NCBI RefSeq assembly: GCF_025215495.1 | Contig: NZ_CP104302.1 | Coordinates: 62,001 to 126,000, forward strand | Direction: 5' to 3' | From: Mycolicibacterium brumae | Lineage (GTDB): Bacteria > Actinomycetota > Actinomycetes > Mycobacteriales > Mycobacteriaceae | Length of the DNA stretch: 64,000 nt | In this document: positions 1 to 8,878 of the stretch, in pieces | How positions within the stretch are numbered: the first letter of the stretch is position 1 | Layout of the letters: each line of letters starts with the position of its first letter | Program-made: the position numbers and the translations under genes | Notes under the pieces: model-generated | The model's input: the letters and a program-made list of their open reading frames with translations, nothing else | The model's database searches: none | Told to the model about the DNA's origin: nothing

Positions 1-344
1 AGGAAGTCCATCTCCGCGCGGGCCGCGGCGGCGAGGTCGGTGATCTGCCCGGTGACGGTCTGCTCGGATTCCAGGGCGGCCCGCACTGCGTCGCGGATCC
101 CGTCGAACTCATTGCGGACGTCGTTCACGCCGGGGATCTGCACCGGGATCCCGCGGTCCAGCAGGTAGCGCACGATCATCATCGCGTGCTGACGTTCCTC
201 GTCGGCGTGCTGGTAGAAGAAGGCGGCCAACTGCGGCAGGTCCGCGCCGTCGAAGTAGACGGCGATCGCCAGGTACTGCTGGGCGGCGGTGAACTCGTGT
301 CGAACCTGGCCGGCCAGCAGGGTGTGGAAGGCGGTGTCGGGCAT
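1..344 (-). CDS. Ferritin, C-terminus cut by window edge
   Basis: Iron-storage ferritin (non-haem, BfrB type), second of a tandem pair. The visible 114 residues begin MPDTAFHTLLAGQVRHEF and contain the expected four-helix ferroxidase residues: Glu in RHEFTAAQQY, and Glu and His in DEERQHAMMIV. The C-terminal helices lie outside the window. The ATG shares its A with the TGA of the upstream ferritin (1-base overlap), so the two should be translated together. It is clearly related to its neighbour but well diverged (for example HADEERQH against QAIEERNH), so the duplication is not recent. The family call is safe. Whether the two subunits form mixed cages is unknown. Confidence 0.9.
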   Translation of the reverse strand, partial: MPDTAFHTLLAGQVRHEFTAAQQYLAIAVYFDGADLPQLAAFFYQHADEERQHAMMIVRYLLDRGIPVQIPGVNDVRNEFDGIRDAVRAALESEQTVTGQITDLAAAARAEMDF

Positions 345-880
345 CAGAGCGATCCGCCGGCGGCTTCGGGCGCCGTCGGGTCCGCGGCGCCCGCGGTGTT
401 GAGTTCGCGTGCGACGAACGTCTCCAGGTGGAACAGGTTGCCGTCGGCGCGGTCGACGACGGTCAGCAGCGTCGTCATCGAGGCCACCTCCTCGACCTGC
501 TCCTTGAGGAACCAGCCGATGAACTGCTCGCCCAGGTAGTCGCCTTCGGCGCGGGCGGCCTTGGCCAGCGCGGTGATCTGGTTGGTCACCTCGCGCTCCT
601 GCTGCAACGCCAGCTCGACGGGCGCGCGCACCGAGTCGAAGTCGTTGCGGACCGCGGGGACCGCCGGGATCTCCACCTTGACGCCCTTGTCCAGCAGGTA
701 CTTCACGATCATCATCGCGTGGTTGCGCTCTTCGATGGCCTGGGCGTAGAAGCGCGTGGCCAGCTGCGGGAGGTCCTCGCCGTCGAAATACACCGCGACC
801 GCGACGTACTGCTGGGAAGCGAAGAACTCGTTGGTCACCTGGTCGCGCAGCAGGTCGAGGAACGTCGAATCGGAGGGCAT
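344..880 (-). CDS. bfrB: Ferritin BfrB-like
   Basis: 178-residue ferritin, essentially the length of M. tuberculosis BfrB (about 181). It oxidises Fe(II) at a di-iron centre and stores iron in a 24-subunit cage in the cytoplasm. Visible ligands are Glu18, Glu51 and His54 (site A), Glu95, and Glu127/Gln128/Glu131. The C-terminus ends in a flexible Ala/Pro/Gly tail as in BfrB. It starts 14 bp after the LCP gene stop and overlaps the next ferritin by one base, so it sits fourth in a leftward cluster headed by an IdeR-type box. I found no separate IdeR box in the short space before it. Confidence 0.93.
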   Translation of the reverse strand: MPSDSTFLDLLRDQVTNEFFASQQYVAVAVYFDGEDLPQLATRFYAQAIEERNHAMMIVKYLLDKGVKVEIPAVPAVRNDFDSVRAPVELALQQEREVTNQITALAKAARAEGDYLGEQFIGWFLKEQVEEVASMTTLLTVVDRADGNLFHLETFVARELNTAGAADPTAPEAAGGSL

Positions 881-894
881 GGCGAGACCTTACG

Positions 895-2322
895 TCAGGG
901 CTGGGCGTCCAGGACGGACTGCGGAATGGGTTGGTCGGCGCCGAGCGCGGCGAACAGCGCTGCGGCCGCCTCATCGTCCCAGATGACCACGTCGCCGGAG
1001 GAGCTCCAGGTCAATTGCCCGATCGGGACGGTGACGGTGACGGCGTCGCGCAGCGACCAGCCCAGCCGCGCCAGGTCCCAGGCGCGGGCGTTCTCGTCGA
1101 CGGTCAACGCGTTGACCGCCGCCTGCGGGGCGCTGAACCAGCGGCCCGGGTTGAGCCAGGTCGACGGGGACTGCGCCTTGGCCAGGATCGCGGACAGGAA
1201 CGCCCGCTGGTTGACCATCCGATCCAGGTCGGCGCGCGGTGTGGCGCGGCTGCGGACGAAGCCCAGCGCGCTGCGGCCGTCCAGGTCCTGGCAACCGGCC
1301 GGCAGGTTGATCCCGGCCAGCGGGTCGTCGATCGGTTCGGCCGGGCAGAGCGTCACGCCGCCGAGCGCGTCGACCAGCTCGGCGAAACCGCCGAACCCCA
1401 CCTCCACGTAATGGTCCAGCCGCAGCCCGGTGGCCTGTTCGACGGTCTGGGCCAGCAGCGCCGCCCCGCCGAGGGCGAACGCGGCGTTGATCTTGTCGCT
1501 GCCGTAGCCGGGGATCTCCAGGTAGGAGTCCCGCGGGATGGACACCATGGTGGCCGGGGTGTCCGAGCCGAGGCCCGGCAGGTGCACCAGCAGCATGGTG
1601 TCGGTGCGGCCGTCGCCCATGTCCCCGCCGGTGGCCAGGTCGTTCTGCTGCGCCTCGCTGAGGGTCTGGCGGCTGTCGGAACCCACCAGCAGCCAGGTCA
1701 CGCCGTCGGCCGCGGCCGGTCGGTCGGGATAGGCCGTCAGCGCGGGAATCCGGTTGAGCTTCTGGTCCACCCAGAAGGTCCCGGCGACCAGCCCGCCCGC
1801 CGCCACCAGGAGCAGCGCCAGCAGCAGCGCCAGGGTGCGTTTGATCCAGCGACGCTTGGGCTTCTTCGGTGTTTCGCCCGCGGGTGGCGGTGCGGATGCG
1901 GGTCGGGGCGCTGCGGGTTTGGGCCTGCGCGCGGTGCTTGGCGTGCTCGGCGGCGCGGGCGGTGGACGACGGGTCCGCAGGCTCGGGTCCCGTGGAGGTT
2001 GTGGCGGCGGGGGCGCCTGCCGGGGGAGCTGGCCCGGAACCTGCTGGGGATGTTGGGTCGGAGCCTGCTGCGGGCGCTGCGTCGGAGCGGGCGGCACCGG
2101 TGGCAGGCGGCGGGTGGGCTGCGCGGATTGCGGGAGGTTCGGGCGGGGCGGGTTCTGGCGCGGGCCGGGCGGCGGTTGCGGACCGCGGGGACGTTGGGGT
2201 GGTGGCCACGGGCCGCCCTGGGGTGGCGGTTGTGCGGGACGCTGCTGCGGCGGATTTTGGCGCGGCGGGCCGGGCCGCCTGGGTTGGAACGGCGGCGGCT
2301 CGGGGTCACGCCTGCCGGTCAT
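895..2322 (-). CDS. LytR-CpsA-Psr (LCP) family cell-wall ligase with long Pro/Gln-rich N-terminus
   Basis: 475-residue membrane protein. Residues 1-150 are a proline/glutamine/arginine-rich cytoplasmic tail. A basic stretch (KKPKRRWIKR) then precedes one membrane helix at about 162-183. The outside LCP domain follows, with GSDSR (near 214), DGRTDTMLL, SIPRDSYLEIP, KINAAFALGG and the Arg-rich RSRATPRADLDRMVNQRAF segment that binds polyprenyl pyrophosphate in this family. LCP proteins transfer lipid-linked polymers, such as arabinogalactan, to peptidoglycan. The ATG at 2322 is chosen because the frame upstream runs through the neighbouring protease gene. It lies between a CPBP protease gene and two ferritins. 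The substrate is not determined. Confidence 0.85.
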   Translation of the reverse strand: MTGRRDPEPPPFQPRRPGPPRQNPPQQRPAQPPPQGGPWPPPQRPRGPQPPPGPRQNPPRPNLPQSAQPTRRLPPVPPAPTQRPQQAPTQHPQQVPGQLPRQAPPPPQPPRDPSLRTRRPPPAPPSTPSTARRPKPAAPRPASAPPPAGETPKKPKRRWIKRTLALLLALLLVAAGGLVAGTFWVDQKLNRIPALTAYPDRPAAADGVTWLLVGSDSRQTLSEAQQNDLATGGDMGDGRTDTMLLVHLPGLGSDTPATMVSIPRDSYLEIPGYGSDKINAAFALGGAALLAQTVEQATGLRLDHYVEVGFGGFAELVDALGGVTLCPAEPIDDPLAGINLPAGCQDLDGRSALGFVRSRATPRADLDRMVNQRAFLSAILAKAQSPSTWLNPGRWFSAPQAAVNALTVDENARAWDLARLGWSLRDAVTVTVPIGQLTWSSSGDVVIWDDEAAAALFAALGADQPIPQSVLDAQP

Positions 2323-2393
2323 CGGCTCAATGTACGTGGTGGCGCCGGCCTGCTCCGCGTATCGAGAGCACGTGTTCGCCGCGCTCGTGGCGC

Positions 2394-3131
2394 TCAGCCC
2401 AGCCAGCTCAAGTGGTCGCGCAGCAGCGCATAGCCGACGAACGCGACGATGTCGATGACGGCGTGGCCGACGATCAGTGGCCACAGTCGGCCCGTCCGCT
2501 GCCAGGCGTAGCCGAAAATGAGGCCCATCACGATGTTGCCCAGCCCCGCGCCGACGCCCTGGTACAGGTGATACGCGCCGCGCAGCAGCGCCGAGGCCAG
2601 CAGCGCGACCCGCGGGGAGACCCCGAGCTGCGGCAGTCGGGTCAGCAGGTAGCCCACCACGATGATCTCCTCGGCCCAGGAGTTGGCGAACGCCGCGAGC
2701 ACCAGCACCGGCAACCGCCACCAGCTGCCGTCGGCCTCGGCGGGCAGCACTTCGGCGGCCAGGCCGAGGTGGCGGGCCACCAGGTACAGCCCCAGGCCGG
2801 GGATGCCGATCAGCGCGGCCAGTCCGAGCCCGCCGAGCAGGTCCGGCCGCAGTCGGAAGCGGCCCAGCCCGATGCGTTGCGGGCTGACGCCGCTGCGCCA
2901 CAGCAGGTAGATCGCCAGCGCGCCCCAGGCCAGCAGCTGGACGATGCCGGCCAGGTTCAGGCCGAGGTCGATCAGGTCGTAGTAGGAGCGCCGCGGGTTC
3001 AGCGCGACCTGTTGCTCGCCGAGACCGCGCAACGCGTAATCGGTGAACCGCAGCGCCGCGGTGAACGCGCTGAGCCCGAAGGTCACCGCCAGGACGACGG
3101 CGACTTCGATGCGCAGGGCGCGGGTGCTCAC
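2394..3131 (-). CDS. CPBP-family intramembrane metalloprotease
   Basis: 245-residue polytopic membrane protein with about seven hydrophobic segments. It carries the CPBP (CAAX protease/bacteriocin-processing, Abi) motifs: AEEIIVVGYL (the Glu-Glu pair), a histidine in YHLYQG, and GHAVID near the C-terminus. Family members are intramembrane metalloproteases or membrane-protein scaffolds. The substrate here is unknown. It starts 10 bp after the DUF2470 gene stop and is followed 71 bp later by the LCP gene on the same strand, consistent with one leftward operon. Confidence 0.82.
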   Translation of the reverse strand: MSTRALRIEVAVVLAVTFGLSAFTAALRFTDYALRGLGEQQVALNPRRSYYDLIDLGLNLAGIVQLLAWGALAIYLLWRSGVSPQRIGLGRFRLRPDLLGGLGLAALIGIPGLGLYLVARHLGLAAEVLPAEADGSWWRLPVLVLAAFANSWAEEIIVVGYLLTRLPQLGVSPRVALLASALLRGAYHLYQGVGAGLGNIVMGLIFGYAWQRTGRLWPLIVGHAVIDIVAFVGYALLRDHLSWLG

Positions 3132-3141
3132 CCGCGCGAGA

Positions 3142-3906
3142 TTACTGGCGCGCCCGCAGGCCGTTGACGAACGGGCAGCCCATCAGGATGCGGATGGCCT
3201 GGCTCAGACCGTGCACGTCGTTGACCGGTTGCGGGAACGGCAGCCGGACGTCGTGGTCGCCGCCGTCGGTCTCGACCCGCAGCCGGAACCCGTAGCGGTC
3301 CAGGCCCAGCGGCCGGACCCGGCCCTGGCGCAGTGAGCTGGGCAGCTTGGCCGCCAGCCGCTCGATGACGTCCTGGTGCGCCGAGTCCATATGCCGCAGC
3401 CAGGGCGTCTCCATGGCGCAGAACGGGTCCGGCCGGGCCGCCAGCAGCGCGTCCAGGCCGACGGATTCGGCGCCGTCGGAATCGGCGACGACGACGGACT
3501 CCACCTCCATCAGCAGCAGGGTGTCCTCGGCGCCGACCTGCAGGAGCGCGGGGTTCGGGTCCTGGGTGGCGATGACGTCCAGGATGGCGGCCACCTCGTG
3601 CGGCGGGGCCGGGTGCAGCGGACCCCGGATCCAGACCAGCGAGCGCACCGGCTCCCGCAGCGGCAGCGGCGCGTAGTCGGTGAGCTCCAGCAGGCCCTGC
3701 ACCGGATCGGGCGCGTCGCCGACGCGGGTGGCGGCCACCCCGTCGGCCGGGACCGTGATGGCCACCATGCCGTCGGGCAGCAGGTGGTGAATGGTCGCGG
3801 TTTCCGGCTCGGCGCCGTCGAGGGCCAGGATGGCGCCGCGGGCCCGCAGGCAGGCGCTGCGGATGCGTTCGGCGGTGGTGGGCGCCGGTTTGGACGCGAT
3901 CGACAC
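3142..3906 (-). CDS. DUF2470-domain protein (Rv3839-like), iron-linked
   Basis: 254 residues, related to the conserved mycobacterial protein Rv3839. The C-terminal half has the DUF2470 signature (PWLRHMDSAHQDVIERLA, then DRYGFRLRVE), a domain also found in haem-oxygenase-like and haem-utilisation proteins. I place the start at GTG 3906 because AGAGGAG lies about 6 nt upstream. An in-frame ATG at 3921 would put the Shine-Dalgarno inside the gene and abut the IdeR box. An IdeR-like box at 3922-3940 lies immediately upstream, so repression by iron is likely. As I recall, Rv3839 is an IdeR-controlled gene in M. tuberculosis. The biochemical role is unknown. Confidence 0.8.
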   Translation of the reverse strand: MSIASKPAPTTAERIRSACLRARGAILALDGAEPETATIHHLLPDGMVAITVPADGVAATRVGDAPDPVQGLLELTDYAPLPLREPVRSLVWIRGPLHPAPPHEVAAILDVIATQDPNPALLQVGAEDTLLLMEVESVVVADSDGAESVGLDALLAARPDPFCAMETPWLRHMDSAHQDVIERLAAKLPSSLRQGRVRPLGLDRYGFRLRVETDGGDHDVRLPFPQPVNDVHGLSQAIRILMGCPFVNGLRARQ

Positions 3907-3921
3907 GGCAGCTCCTCTCAT

Positions 3922-3940
3922 TTAAGTAAGGCTAACCTAA
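3922..3940. promoter_or_regulatory. IdeR (iron-dependent repressor) box
   Basis: TTAAGTAAGGCTAACCTAA matches the IdeR consensus TTAGGTTAGGCTAACCTAA at 17 of 19 positions, with a perfect right half. It lies 16 bp upstream of the GTG of the DUF2470 gene and about 50 bp upstream of the divergent pheA -10 box. That position would let IdeR block transcription of the leftward iron cluster. Confidence 0.85.
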
Positions 3941-3992
3941 GCTACGTCGCGCGGATCGCGCAAGCCGTCCCTCAGCCCTCCAACCCGAGGGA

Positions 3993-3998
3993 TAAGGT
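3993..3998 (+). promoter_or_regulatory. -10 box for pheA (leaderless)
   Basis: TAAGGT fits the mycobacterial TANNNT -10 pattern. Seven bases separate it from the GTG start of pheA, so transcription would begin at the start codon itself. Confidence 0.55.
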
Positions 3999-4005
3999 TT
4001 TGCCT

Positions 4006-4923
4006 GTGGCGCGCATCGGATACCTGGGACCCCGGGGGACGTTCACCGAGGCCGCGCTGATCCAGATCGCCGCGGCCGGGCTGATCCCGGGCGCTCCGAC
4101 CGTCGAGCCGGTCCCGGTGGACAGCACGCCCGCCGCGCTGGCGGCGATCCGCAGCGGGGACGCGGACTTCGCCTGCGTCCCGCTGGAGAACTCCATCGAC
4201 GGCTCGGTGCTGCCGACCATGGACGCGCTGGAGGCCGGCGAGCCGCTGCAGATCTTCGCCGAGATCACCCTGGAGGTCGCCTTCTCCATCGTCGTCGCTC
4301 CCGGGCGCACCGCGGACCAGGTCGGGACCGTCGCCGCGTTCCCGGTGGCCGCCGCCCAGGTCCGGCGCTGGCTGGCGGACAACCTGCCGAACGCCGAGAT
4401 CGTTCCGGCGATCTCCAATGCGGGCGCCGCGCTCGACGTGGCCGAGGGCCGCGCCGACGCGGGGGTGTCCACGGCGCTGGCCGCCGACCGCTATCGGCTG
4501 GACTCACTGGCCGACGCCGTCGTCGACGAACCCAATGCGCGGACCCGGTTCGTGCTGGTCGGCAGGCCCGCGCCGCCACCGGCCCGCACCGGCAGCGACC
4601 GCACCTCGGTGGTGCTGCGGATGGCCAATGAGCCCGGTGGTCTGGCCGCGGCGCTGTCCGAGCTCGGGATGCGCGGCATCGACCTGACCCGCATCGAATC
4701 GCGGCCCACCCGACAGCAACTCGGCACGTATGTGTTCTTCGTGGACTTCATCGGCCACCTCGACGACGAGGCGGTGGCCGAGGCGCTCAAGGCGCTGCAC
4801 CGGCGCTGCGCGGAGGTCCGCTACCTGGGCTCGTGGCCGGTTGACCATCCCGACGGGTCCGCCCCACCCGAACTCGACGAAGCCGACCGCTGGCTGGCCC
4901 GGCTGCGCGAAGGCCACCCGTGA
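4006..4923 (+). CDS. pheA: Prephenate dehydratase
   Basis: 305 residues. It converts prephenate to phenylpyruvate in phenylalanine biosynthesis. The catalytic domain spans about residues 1-185 (YLGPRGTFTEAAL at the N-terminus, ENSIDGSV near 64, and the TRF motif at NARTRFVLVG). A C-terminal ACT domain follows (TSVVLRMANEPGGLAAALS and the ESRP phenylalanine-sensing motif). The GTG start at 4006 is supported by family alignment and by the -10 box at 3993. It overlaps the next gene by four bases (GTGA), as in the M. tuberculosis Rv3838c-Rv3837c pair. Confidence 0.95.
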   Translation: MARIGYLGPRGTFTEAALIQIAAAGLIPGAPTVEPVPVDSTPAALAAIRSGDADFACVPLENSIDGSVLPTMDALEAGEPLQIFAEITLEVAFSIVVAPGRTADQVGTVAAFPVAAAQVRRWLADNLPNAEIVPAISNAGAALDVAEGRADAGVSTALAADRYRLDSLADAVVDEPNARTRFVLVGRPAPPPARTGSDRTSVVLRMANEPGGLAAALSELGMRGIDLTRIESRPTRQQLGTYVFFVDFIGHLDDEAVAEALKALHRRCAEVRYLGSWPVDHPDGSAPPELDEADRWLARLREGHP

Positions 4924-5618
4924 GCACCTCTGGGCACGGCCGGCTGCTGTTGGTCCGGCACGGCCAGTCCTGGGCCAATGTCGAACGCAGTCTCGACACC
5001 CGCCCACCCGGCGCCGAACTGACCCCGCTGGGCCGCGAACAGGCCCGCGCCTTCGCCCTGGGCCGCCCGCAGGCGCCCGCGCTGCTGGTGCATTCGGTGG
5101 CCGTGCGCGCGGCGCAGACCGCCGGTGAGATCGCCACGGTGGCCGGGATGGGGGCCGTCGTCGCCGAGGGGGTCCACGAGGTGCAGGCCGGGGAGCTGGA
5201 GGGCCGCAACGACGAGCCGGCGCACGCCGAGTTCGCCCGCGTCTACCAGCATTGGCACACCGGCGCGCTGGACGTCGCGATGCCCGGTGGGGAGAGCGGC
5301 GCGCAGGTGCTGGAGCGTTTCCTGCCGGTGGTCGGCGAGTTGCGGTCGAGCTACCTGGAGGCCGACGGCTGGGCCGGCGACATCGTGCTGGTCAGCCACG
5401 GCGCGGCGATCCGGCTGGTGGCGGCCGCGCTGACCGGCGTCGACCCCGGGTTCGCGGTCGATCGGCACCTCGCCAACACCGAGGCGGTGGCGCTGGCGCC
5501 GGTTACCGACGGCCGGTGGAGCTGCCTGCAGTGGGGTCCGCTGACGCCGCCGTTCGGCCCGGACGCCCCGGCGAACACCGCGCCCGCCGACCCGGCGCCC
5601 GGCGACCCGATGGGCTGA
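4920..5618 (+). CDS. Histidine phosphatase / phosphoglycerate mutase-like protein
   Basis: 232 residues. It is a histidine-phosphatase-superfamily enzyme with the catalytic LVRHGQSWANVE motif at residues 11-22 and the second catalytic His in LVSHGAAIRL. Homologous to Rv3837c, annotated as a phosphoglycerate mutase. The true substrate may differ, since this superfamily contains many broad phosphatases. It is translationally coupled to pheA through a GTGA overlap. The last 25 residues are Pro/Ala-rich and probably disordered. Confidence 0.85.
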   Translation: MSTSGHGRLLLVRHGQSWANVERSLDTRPPGAELTPLGREQARAFALGRPQAPALLVHSVAVRAAQTAGEIATVAGMGAVVAEGVHEVQAGELEGRNDEPAHAEFARVYQHWHTGALDVAMPGGESGAQVLERFLPVVGELRSSYLEADGWAGDIVLVSHGAAIRLVAAALTGVDPGFAVDRHLANTEAVALAPVTDGRWSCLQWGPLTPPFGPDAPANTAPADPAPGDPMG

Positions 5619-5621
5619 TCG

Positions 5622-5972
5622 TCAGCCCCAGCCGAGTTCGTGCAGGCGGTCGTCGTCGATGCCGAAGTGGTGCGCGATCTCGTGGATCACGGTGATCACG
5701 ACCTCCTCGACGACCTCCTCCTCGGAGTCGCACATCCGCAGCAACGCCCCGCGGTAGATGGTGATGGTGTCCGGCAGCGACCCCGCATAGTGGGTGTCCC
5801 GTTCGGTCAGCGCAACGCCCTCGTAGAGCCCCAGCAGATCGGGTTCGTCGGGGTTGCGGTCGGCGACCAGCACCACCACATTGTCGATCGCGCCGGCCAG
5901 CTTCGGCGGAATGAGATCCAACGCGTCGCCGACGAGTTCTTCGAACCGCCGCGCGGTCATCCGCACCGGCAT
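5622..5972 (-). CDS. Minimal zincin-type metallopeptidase (Rv3836-like)
   Basis: 116 residues of the zincin-1 (DUF2265) family of very small zinc proteases. The zinc motif HEIAHHFGIDD is near residues 97-107, with a Glu-rich helix before it (SEEEVVEEVVITV). The natural substrate is unknown. It lies three bases downstream of the gene ending at 5618 on the other strand (convergent). It starts just after the stop of the septum-formation gene on its own strand, probably in the same transcript. Confidence 0.85.
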   Translation of the reverse strand: MPVRMTARRFEELVGDALDLIPPKLAGAIDNVVVLVADRNPDEPDLLGLYEGVALTERDTHYAGSLPDTITIYRGALLRMCDSEEEVVEEVVITVIHEIAHHFGIDDDRLHELGWG

Positions 5973-5977
5973 CGCGG

Positions 5978-7561
5978 CTAGGGGACGACGGGCCCGGGTG
6001 GGGCGCCGCCCGGCGCCGGACCTGGCGCGGCGGGGGCAGCCGGCTCGGGAGCGGCCGGCGCAGCGGGTTCGGCCGGCGGGCCGGGAGCGCCCGGGTTGAA
6101 GGTGTTGCCGTGCTGCTCCGGCCGGTCCCCGGTGTCCGACGACGAATCGTCCGAGGACTGGTCGCTGCTGCTGGAGCTCGAGTCGCTGTTCGAGTTGCTA
6201 TTGCTGTTGGACTGCGACTGCGAGGAGTCGTCGTACTGCGGGGTGTACTGCGGCACGTACTGCGGGGTGTAGCTCGGCGTCGTCGGCACGGTCACCGCCG
6301 GCATGTTCAGCCGTTCGGCCGGAATGTCCGGCGGCGGCACCGGTGGCTGACCGTTGATCAGCAGCGGGCCCTTGGCGGTGTTGACCAGGGTGGCCCAGCC
6401 GCCGTTGCCGAGGGTGGCCCCGATCCGGCAGGCCACCTGCCGGCTGCCCGCGGTCCAGCTGGGCAATCCGATGGTCTTGTAGAACAGCGTCAACGTGGTC
6501 GCGCGGAACGCCACCGGGTCCAGGTACGCCTCGGTCAGATCGGCGCACTGCTCCTTGATGAAGGTGTCCTGGTCCTCGTCGCTGGGCAGGCCGCCGGGGA
6601 ACTTCTCCGCCAGGTTCACCACCCCGGTGATCTCCTCGGCGTGCGCCTCGGCGCAGTCCACCGGGGTGTCGGTCGGCTGATTGGTGGTGGGCGCGATGCC
6701 CAAGCAGGTGCCGGGTGACCACACCTTGGACTGGTCGGTCTCGGCGATCCGGCCGCGGAACGCCTGCTGGCCGCTCGCGCCGGGCAGTTGCAGGCCGCAC
6801 AGCATCCGGCGTTCGCCGCTCTTCCAGTGCTCCTCGCCGGGCCACAGCATGCTCACGGTGAACCGGCCGTCCGGGTCGTAGCGGGCGCCCAGGTAATTGC
6901 GCACACCGACCTGGCACTGCTCGGAGACGATCTGCTGGATCCGGGTCGGCGACGGCGCCGGGGCGCCGGGGGCGTACTCCGAACCGGGGAAGGTCTTCAT
7001 GTCGATGGCCTCGGCCACCTCGAACAGGTGGTCCTCGGCGCAGTCCACAACCGTCGACTGGTCCGGGGTGGAGTCCCAGGTCAGGCAGTCGCCGGCCTTG
7101 GCGTTGTCGAAGGTCTCGGTGGCCCGCGACGCGACCGGGTTGACCGCGTTCTTGGCCAGGCCGCCCAGTGGGCTGCTGTCCCCGGCCAACGGCAGCACGG
7201 TCACCAGACCCGCGATCAGCAACGCGCCCAACGCGGTCAGCGCCAGCGCCCGCCGGGTCGAGGTGGCCTGCAGGGAGCCACGGTTCTTCTTGGCCTTCTT
7301 CGGCGCCGCGGAGTCCAGCACGACGGGCTCGTCCGCGTCGGGATCCTCAAGGTCGGACTCCGCGTCCGCGTCCTCGCCGGCCTCCGCGTCGGTCTCGCCG
7401 GCGGGGTCGCTGTCGTCGGCGTCGGGGTCCGCGTCCTCCGCGGCGTCGAGCGCAGGGTCCGCAGCGGCGTCCTCGACGGTGGTGTCGTCGTCCGTCGACA
7501 CGTCGGCGGCCTCGTCGGCGTCGTCGGGCACGGCAGCTTCGGGAGTCGGTGAATCGGACAT
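5978..7561 (-). CDS. Septum formation family membrane protein (Rv3835-like)
   Basis: 527 residues. Residues 1-85 are very acidic (Asp/Glu/Ala). A basic patch and one membrane helix (about 105-125, [21 protein letters not shown]) follow. The outside region holds two copies of the septum-formation domain, with Cys pairs (KAGDCLTW and [19 protein letters not shown] and [11 protein letters not shown]). The C-terminal 110 residues are low complexity: a YTPQY repeat, a Ser/Asn/Gln run and a Pro/Ala/Gly tail. A GGAGGT Shine-Dalgarno supports the ATG at 7561. Its role is probably in cell envelope or division, but it is not characterised. Confidence 0.82.
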   Translation of the reverse strand: MSDSPTPEAAVPDDADEAADVSTDDDTTVEDAAADPALDAAEDADPDADDSDPAGETDAEAGEDADAESDLEDPDADEPVVLDSAAPKKAKKNRGSLQATSTRRALALTALGALLIAGLVTVLPLAGDSSPLGGLAKNAVNPVASRATETFDNAKAGDCLTWDSTPDQSTVVDCAEDHLFEVAEAIDMKTFPGSEYAPGAPAPSPTRIQQIVSEQCQVGVRNYLGARYDPDGRFTVSMLWPGEEHWKSGERRMLCGLQLPGASGQQAFRGRIAETDQSKVWSPGTCLGIAPTTNQPTDTPVDCAEAHAEEITGVVNLAEKFPGGLPSDEDQDTFIKEQCADLTEAYLDPVAFRATTLTLFYKTIGLPSWTAGSRQVACRIGATLGNGGWATLVNTAKGPLLINGQPPVPPPDIPAERLNMPAVTVPTTPSYTPQYVPQYTPQYDDSSQSQSNSNSNSNSDSSSSSSDQSSDDSSSDTGDRPEQHGNTFNPGAPGPPAEPAAPAAPEPAAPAAPGPAPGGAPPGPVVP

Positions 7562-7613
7562 CACCTCCATTGTGACAGCAGGGTCCGGGCTATCCGCTGG
7601 ATGCGGACAAAAG

Positions 7614-7619
7614 TAGGGT
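7614..7619 (+). promoter_or_regulatory. -10 box for serS
   Basis: TAGGGT lies 8 nt before the GTG of serS. This fits TANNNT with a leaderless or one-base leader transcript. Confidence 0.5.
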
Positions 7620-7627
7620 TGGCGGGC

Positions 7628-8878
7628 GTGATCGACCTCAAAGTTCTTCGCGAAGATCCCGAGCGCGTCCGCCGGTCCCAGATCAGCCGCGGGGAGGACC
7701 CCGCGCTGGTCGACGTGCTGCTGTCCGCCGACGCCGAACGCCGCGCCGCGATCGCGTCCGCGGACACGCTGCGCGCCGAACAGAAGACCGTCAGCGCGCA
7801 GGTCAAAGCGGCCACCCCGGAGGACCGACCCGCCGTGCTGGCCCGCGCGAAGGACCTCGCCGCGCAGGTCAAAGCCTCCGAGGCGGCTCGCGACGAGGCC
7901 GAGGCCGCGTTCAACGCGGCGCACCTGGCGATCGGCAACGTCATCGTCGACGGCGTCCCGGCCGGCGGTGAGGACGACTTCGCAGTGCTCGACACCGTCG
8001 GGACGCCACCGTCGCTGGAAAGCCCCAAGGACCACCTGGACCTGGGCGAGTCGCTCGGATTGCTGGACATGGAACGCGGCGCGAAGGTGTCCGGGTCGCG
8101 GTTCTACTTCCTGACCGGCCGCGGCGCGCTCCTGCAGCTCGGGCTGCTGCAACTGGCGGTGCGGATGGCCACCGAGGCGGGCTTCACCCTGATGATCCCG
8201 CCGGTGCTGGTCAAGCCGGAGGTGATGGGCGGCACCGGGTTCCTGGGCGCGCACGCCGACGAGATCTACCACCTGCCCGACGACGACCTGTACCTGGTCG
8301 GAACTTCCGAGGTGCCGCTGGCCGGCTACCACGCCAAGGAGATCCTGGACCTGTCCGACGGCCCGCTGCGCTACGCCGGCTGGTCGTCGTGCTTCCGCCG
8401 GGAGGCCGGCAGCTACGGCAAGGACACCCGCGGCATCATCCGGGTGCACCAGTTCGACAAGGTCGAGGCGTTCGTCTACTGTAAGCCGGAGGACGCCGAG
8501 GCCGAACACCAGCGGCTGCTGGGCTGGCAGCGGCAGATGCTCGCCGCCATCGAGGTGCCCTACCGGGTGATCGACGTCGCCGCCGGCGACCTGGGCTCCT
8601 CGGCCGCCCGCAAGTTCGACTGCGAAGCCTGGGTGCCGACGCAGGGCGCCTACCGGGAGCTGACCTCGACCTCGAACTGCACCACGTTCCAGGCCCGCCG
8701 GCTGGGCACCCGCTACCGCGACCAGAACGGCAAGCCGCAGACCGCCGCCACCCTCAACGGCACGCTGGCCACCACGCGCTGGCTGGTGGCGATCCTGGAG
8801 AATCACCAGCAGCCCGACGGCACGGTGCGGGTGCCGGCCGCGCTGGTCCCCTACGTCGGCACGGAAGTGCTCGGATGA
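7628..8878 (+). CDS. serS: Seryl-tRNA synthetase
   Basis: 416 residues. It charges tRNA-Ser with serine in the cytoplasm. The N-terminal helical hairpin (about 1-105, [18 protein letters not shown]) grips the tRNA. The class II catalytic core follows, with motif 2 ([26 protein letters not shown], near 257-282) and motif 3 near the C-terminus ([18 protein letters not shown]). The GTG at 7628 matches the family N-terminus. An upstream ATG would add nine unrelated residues and lie before the -10 box. The stop overlaps the ATG of the following DUF5718 gene. A tRNA-Ser gene lies elsewhere in this window (62718). Confidence 0.96.
   Translation: MIDLKVLREDPERVRRSQISRGEDPALVDVLLSADAERRAAIASADTLRAEQKTVSAQVKAATPEDRPAVLARAKDLAAQVKASEAARDEAEAAFNAAHLAIGNVIVDGVPAGGEDDFAVLDTVGTPPSLESPKDHLDLGESLGLLDMERGAKVSGSRFYFLTGRGALLQLGLLQLAVRMATEAGFTLMIPPVLVKPEVMGGTGFLGAHADEIYHLPDDDLYLVGTSEVPLAGYHAKEILDLSDGPLRYAGWSSCFRREAGSYGKDTRGIIRVHQFDKVEAFVYCKPEDAEAEHQRLLGWQRQMLAAIEVPYRVIDVAAGDLGSSAARKFDCEAWVPTQGAYRELTSTSNCTTFQARRLGTRYRDQNGKPQTAATLNGTLATTRWLVAILENHQQPDGTVRVPAALVPYVGTEVLG

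Noticed and set aside
5978..8806. Minus-strand frame running upstream of the septum-formation gene through serS
   Set aside because: The extra N-terminal part is antisense to serS. The ATG at 7561 has a good ribosome site and gives the family N-terminus.
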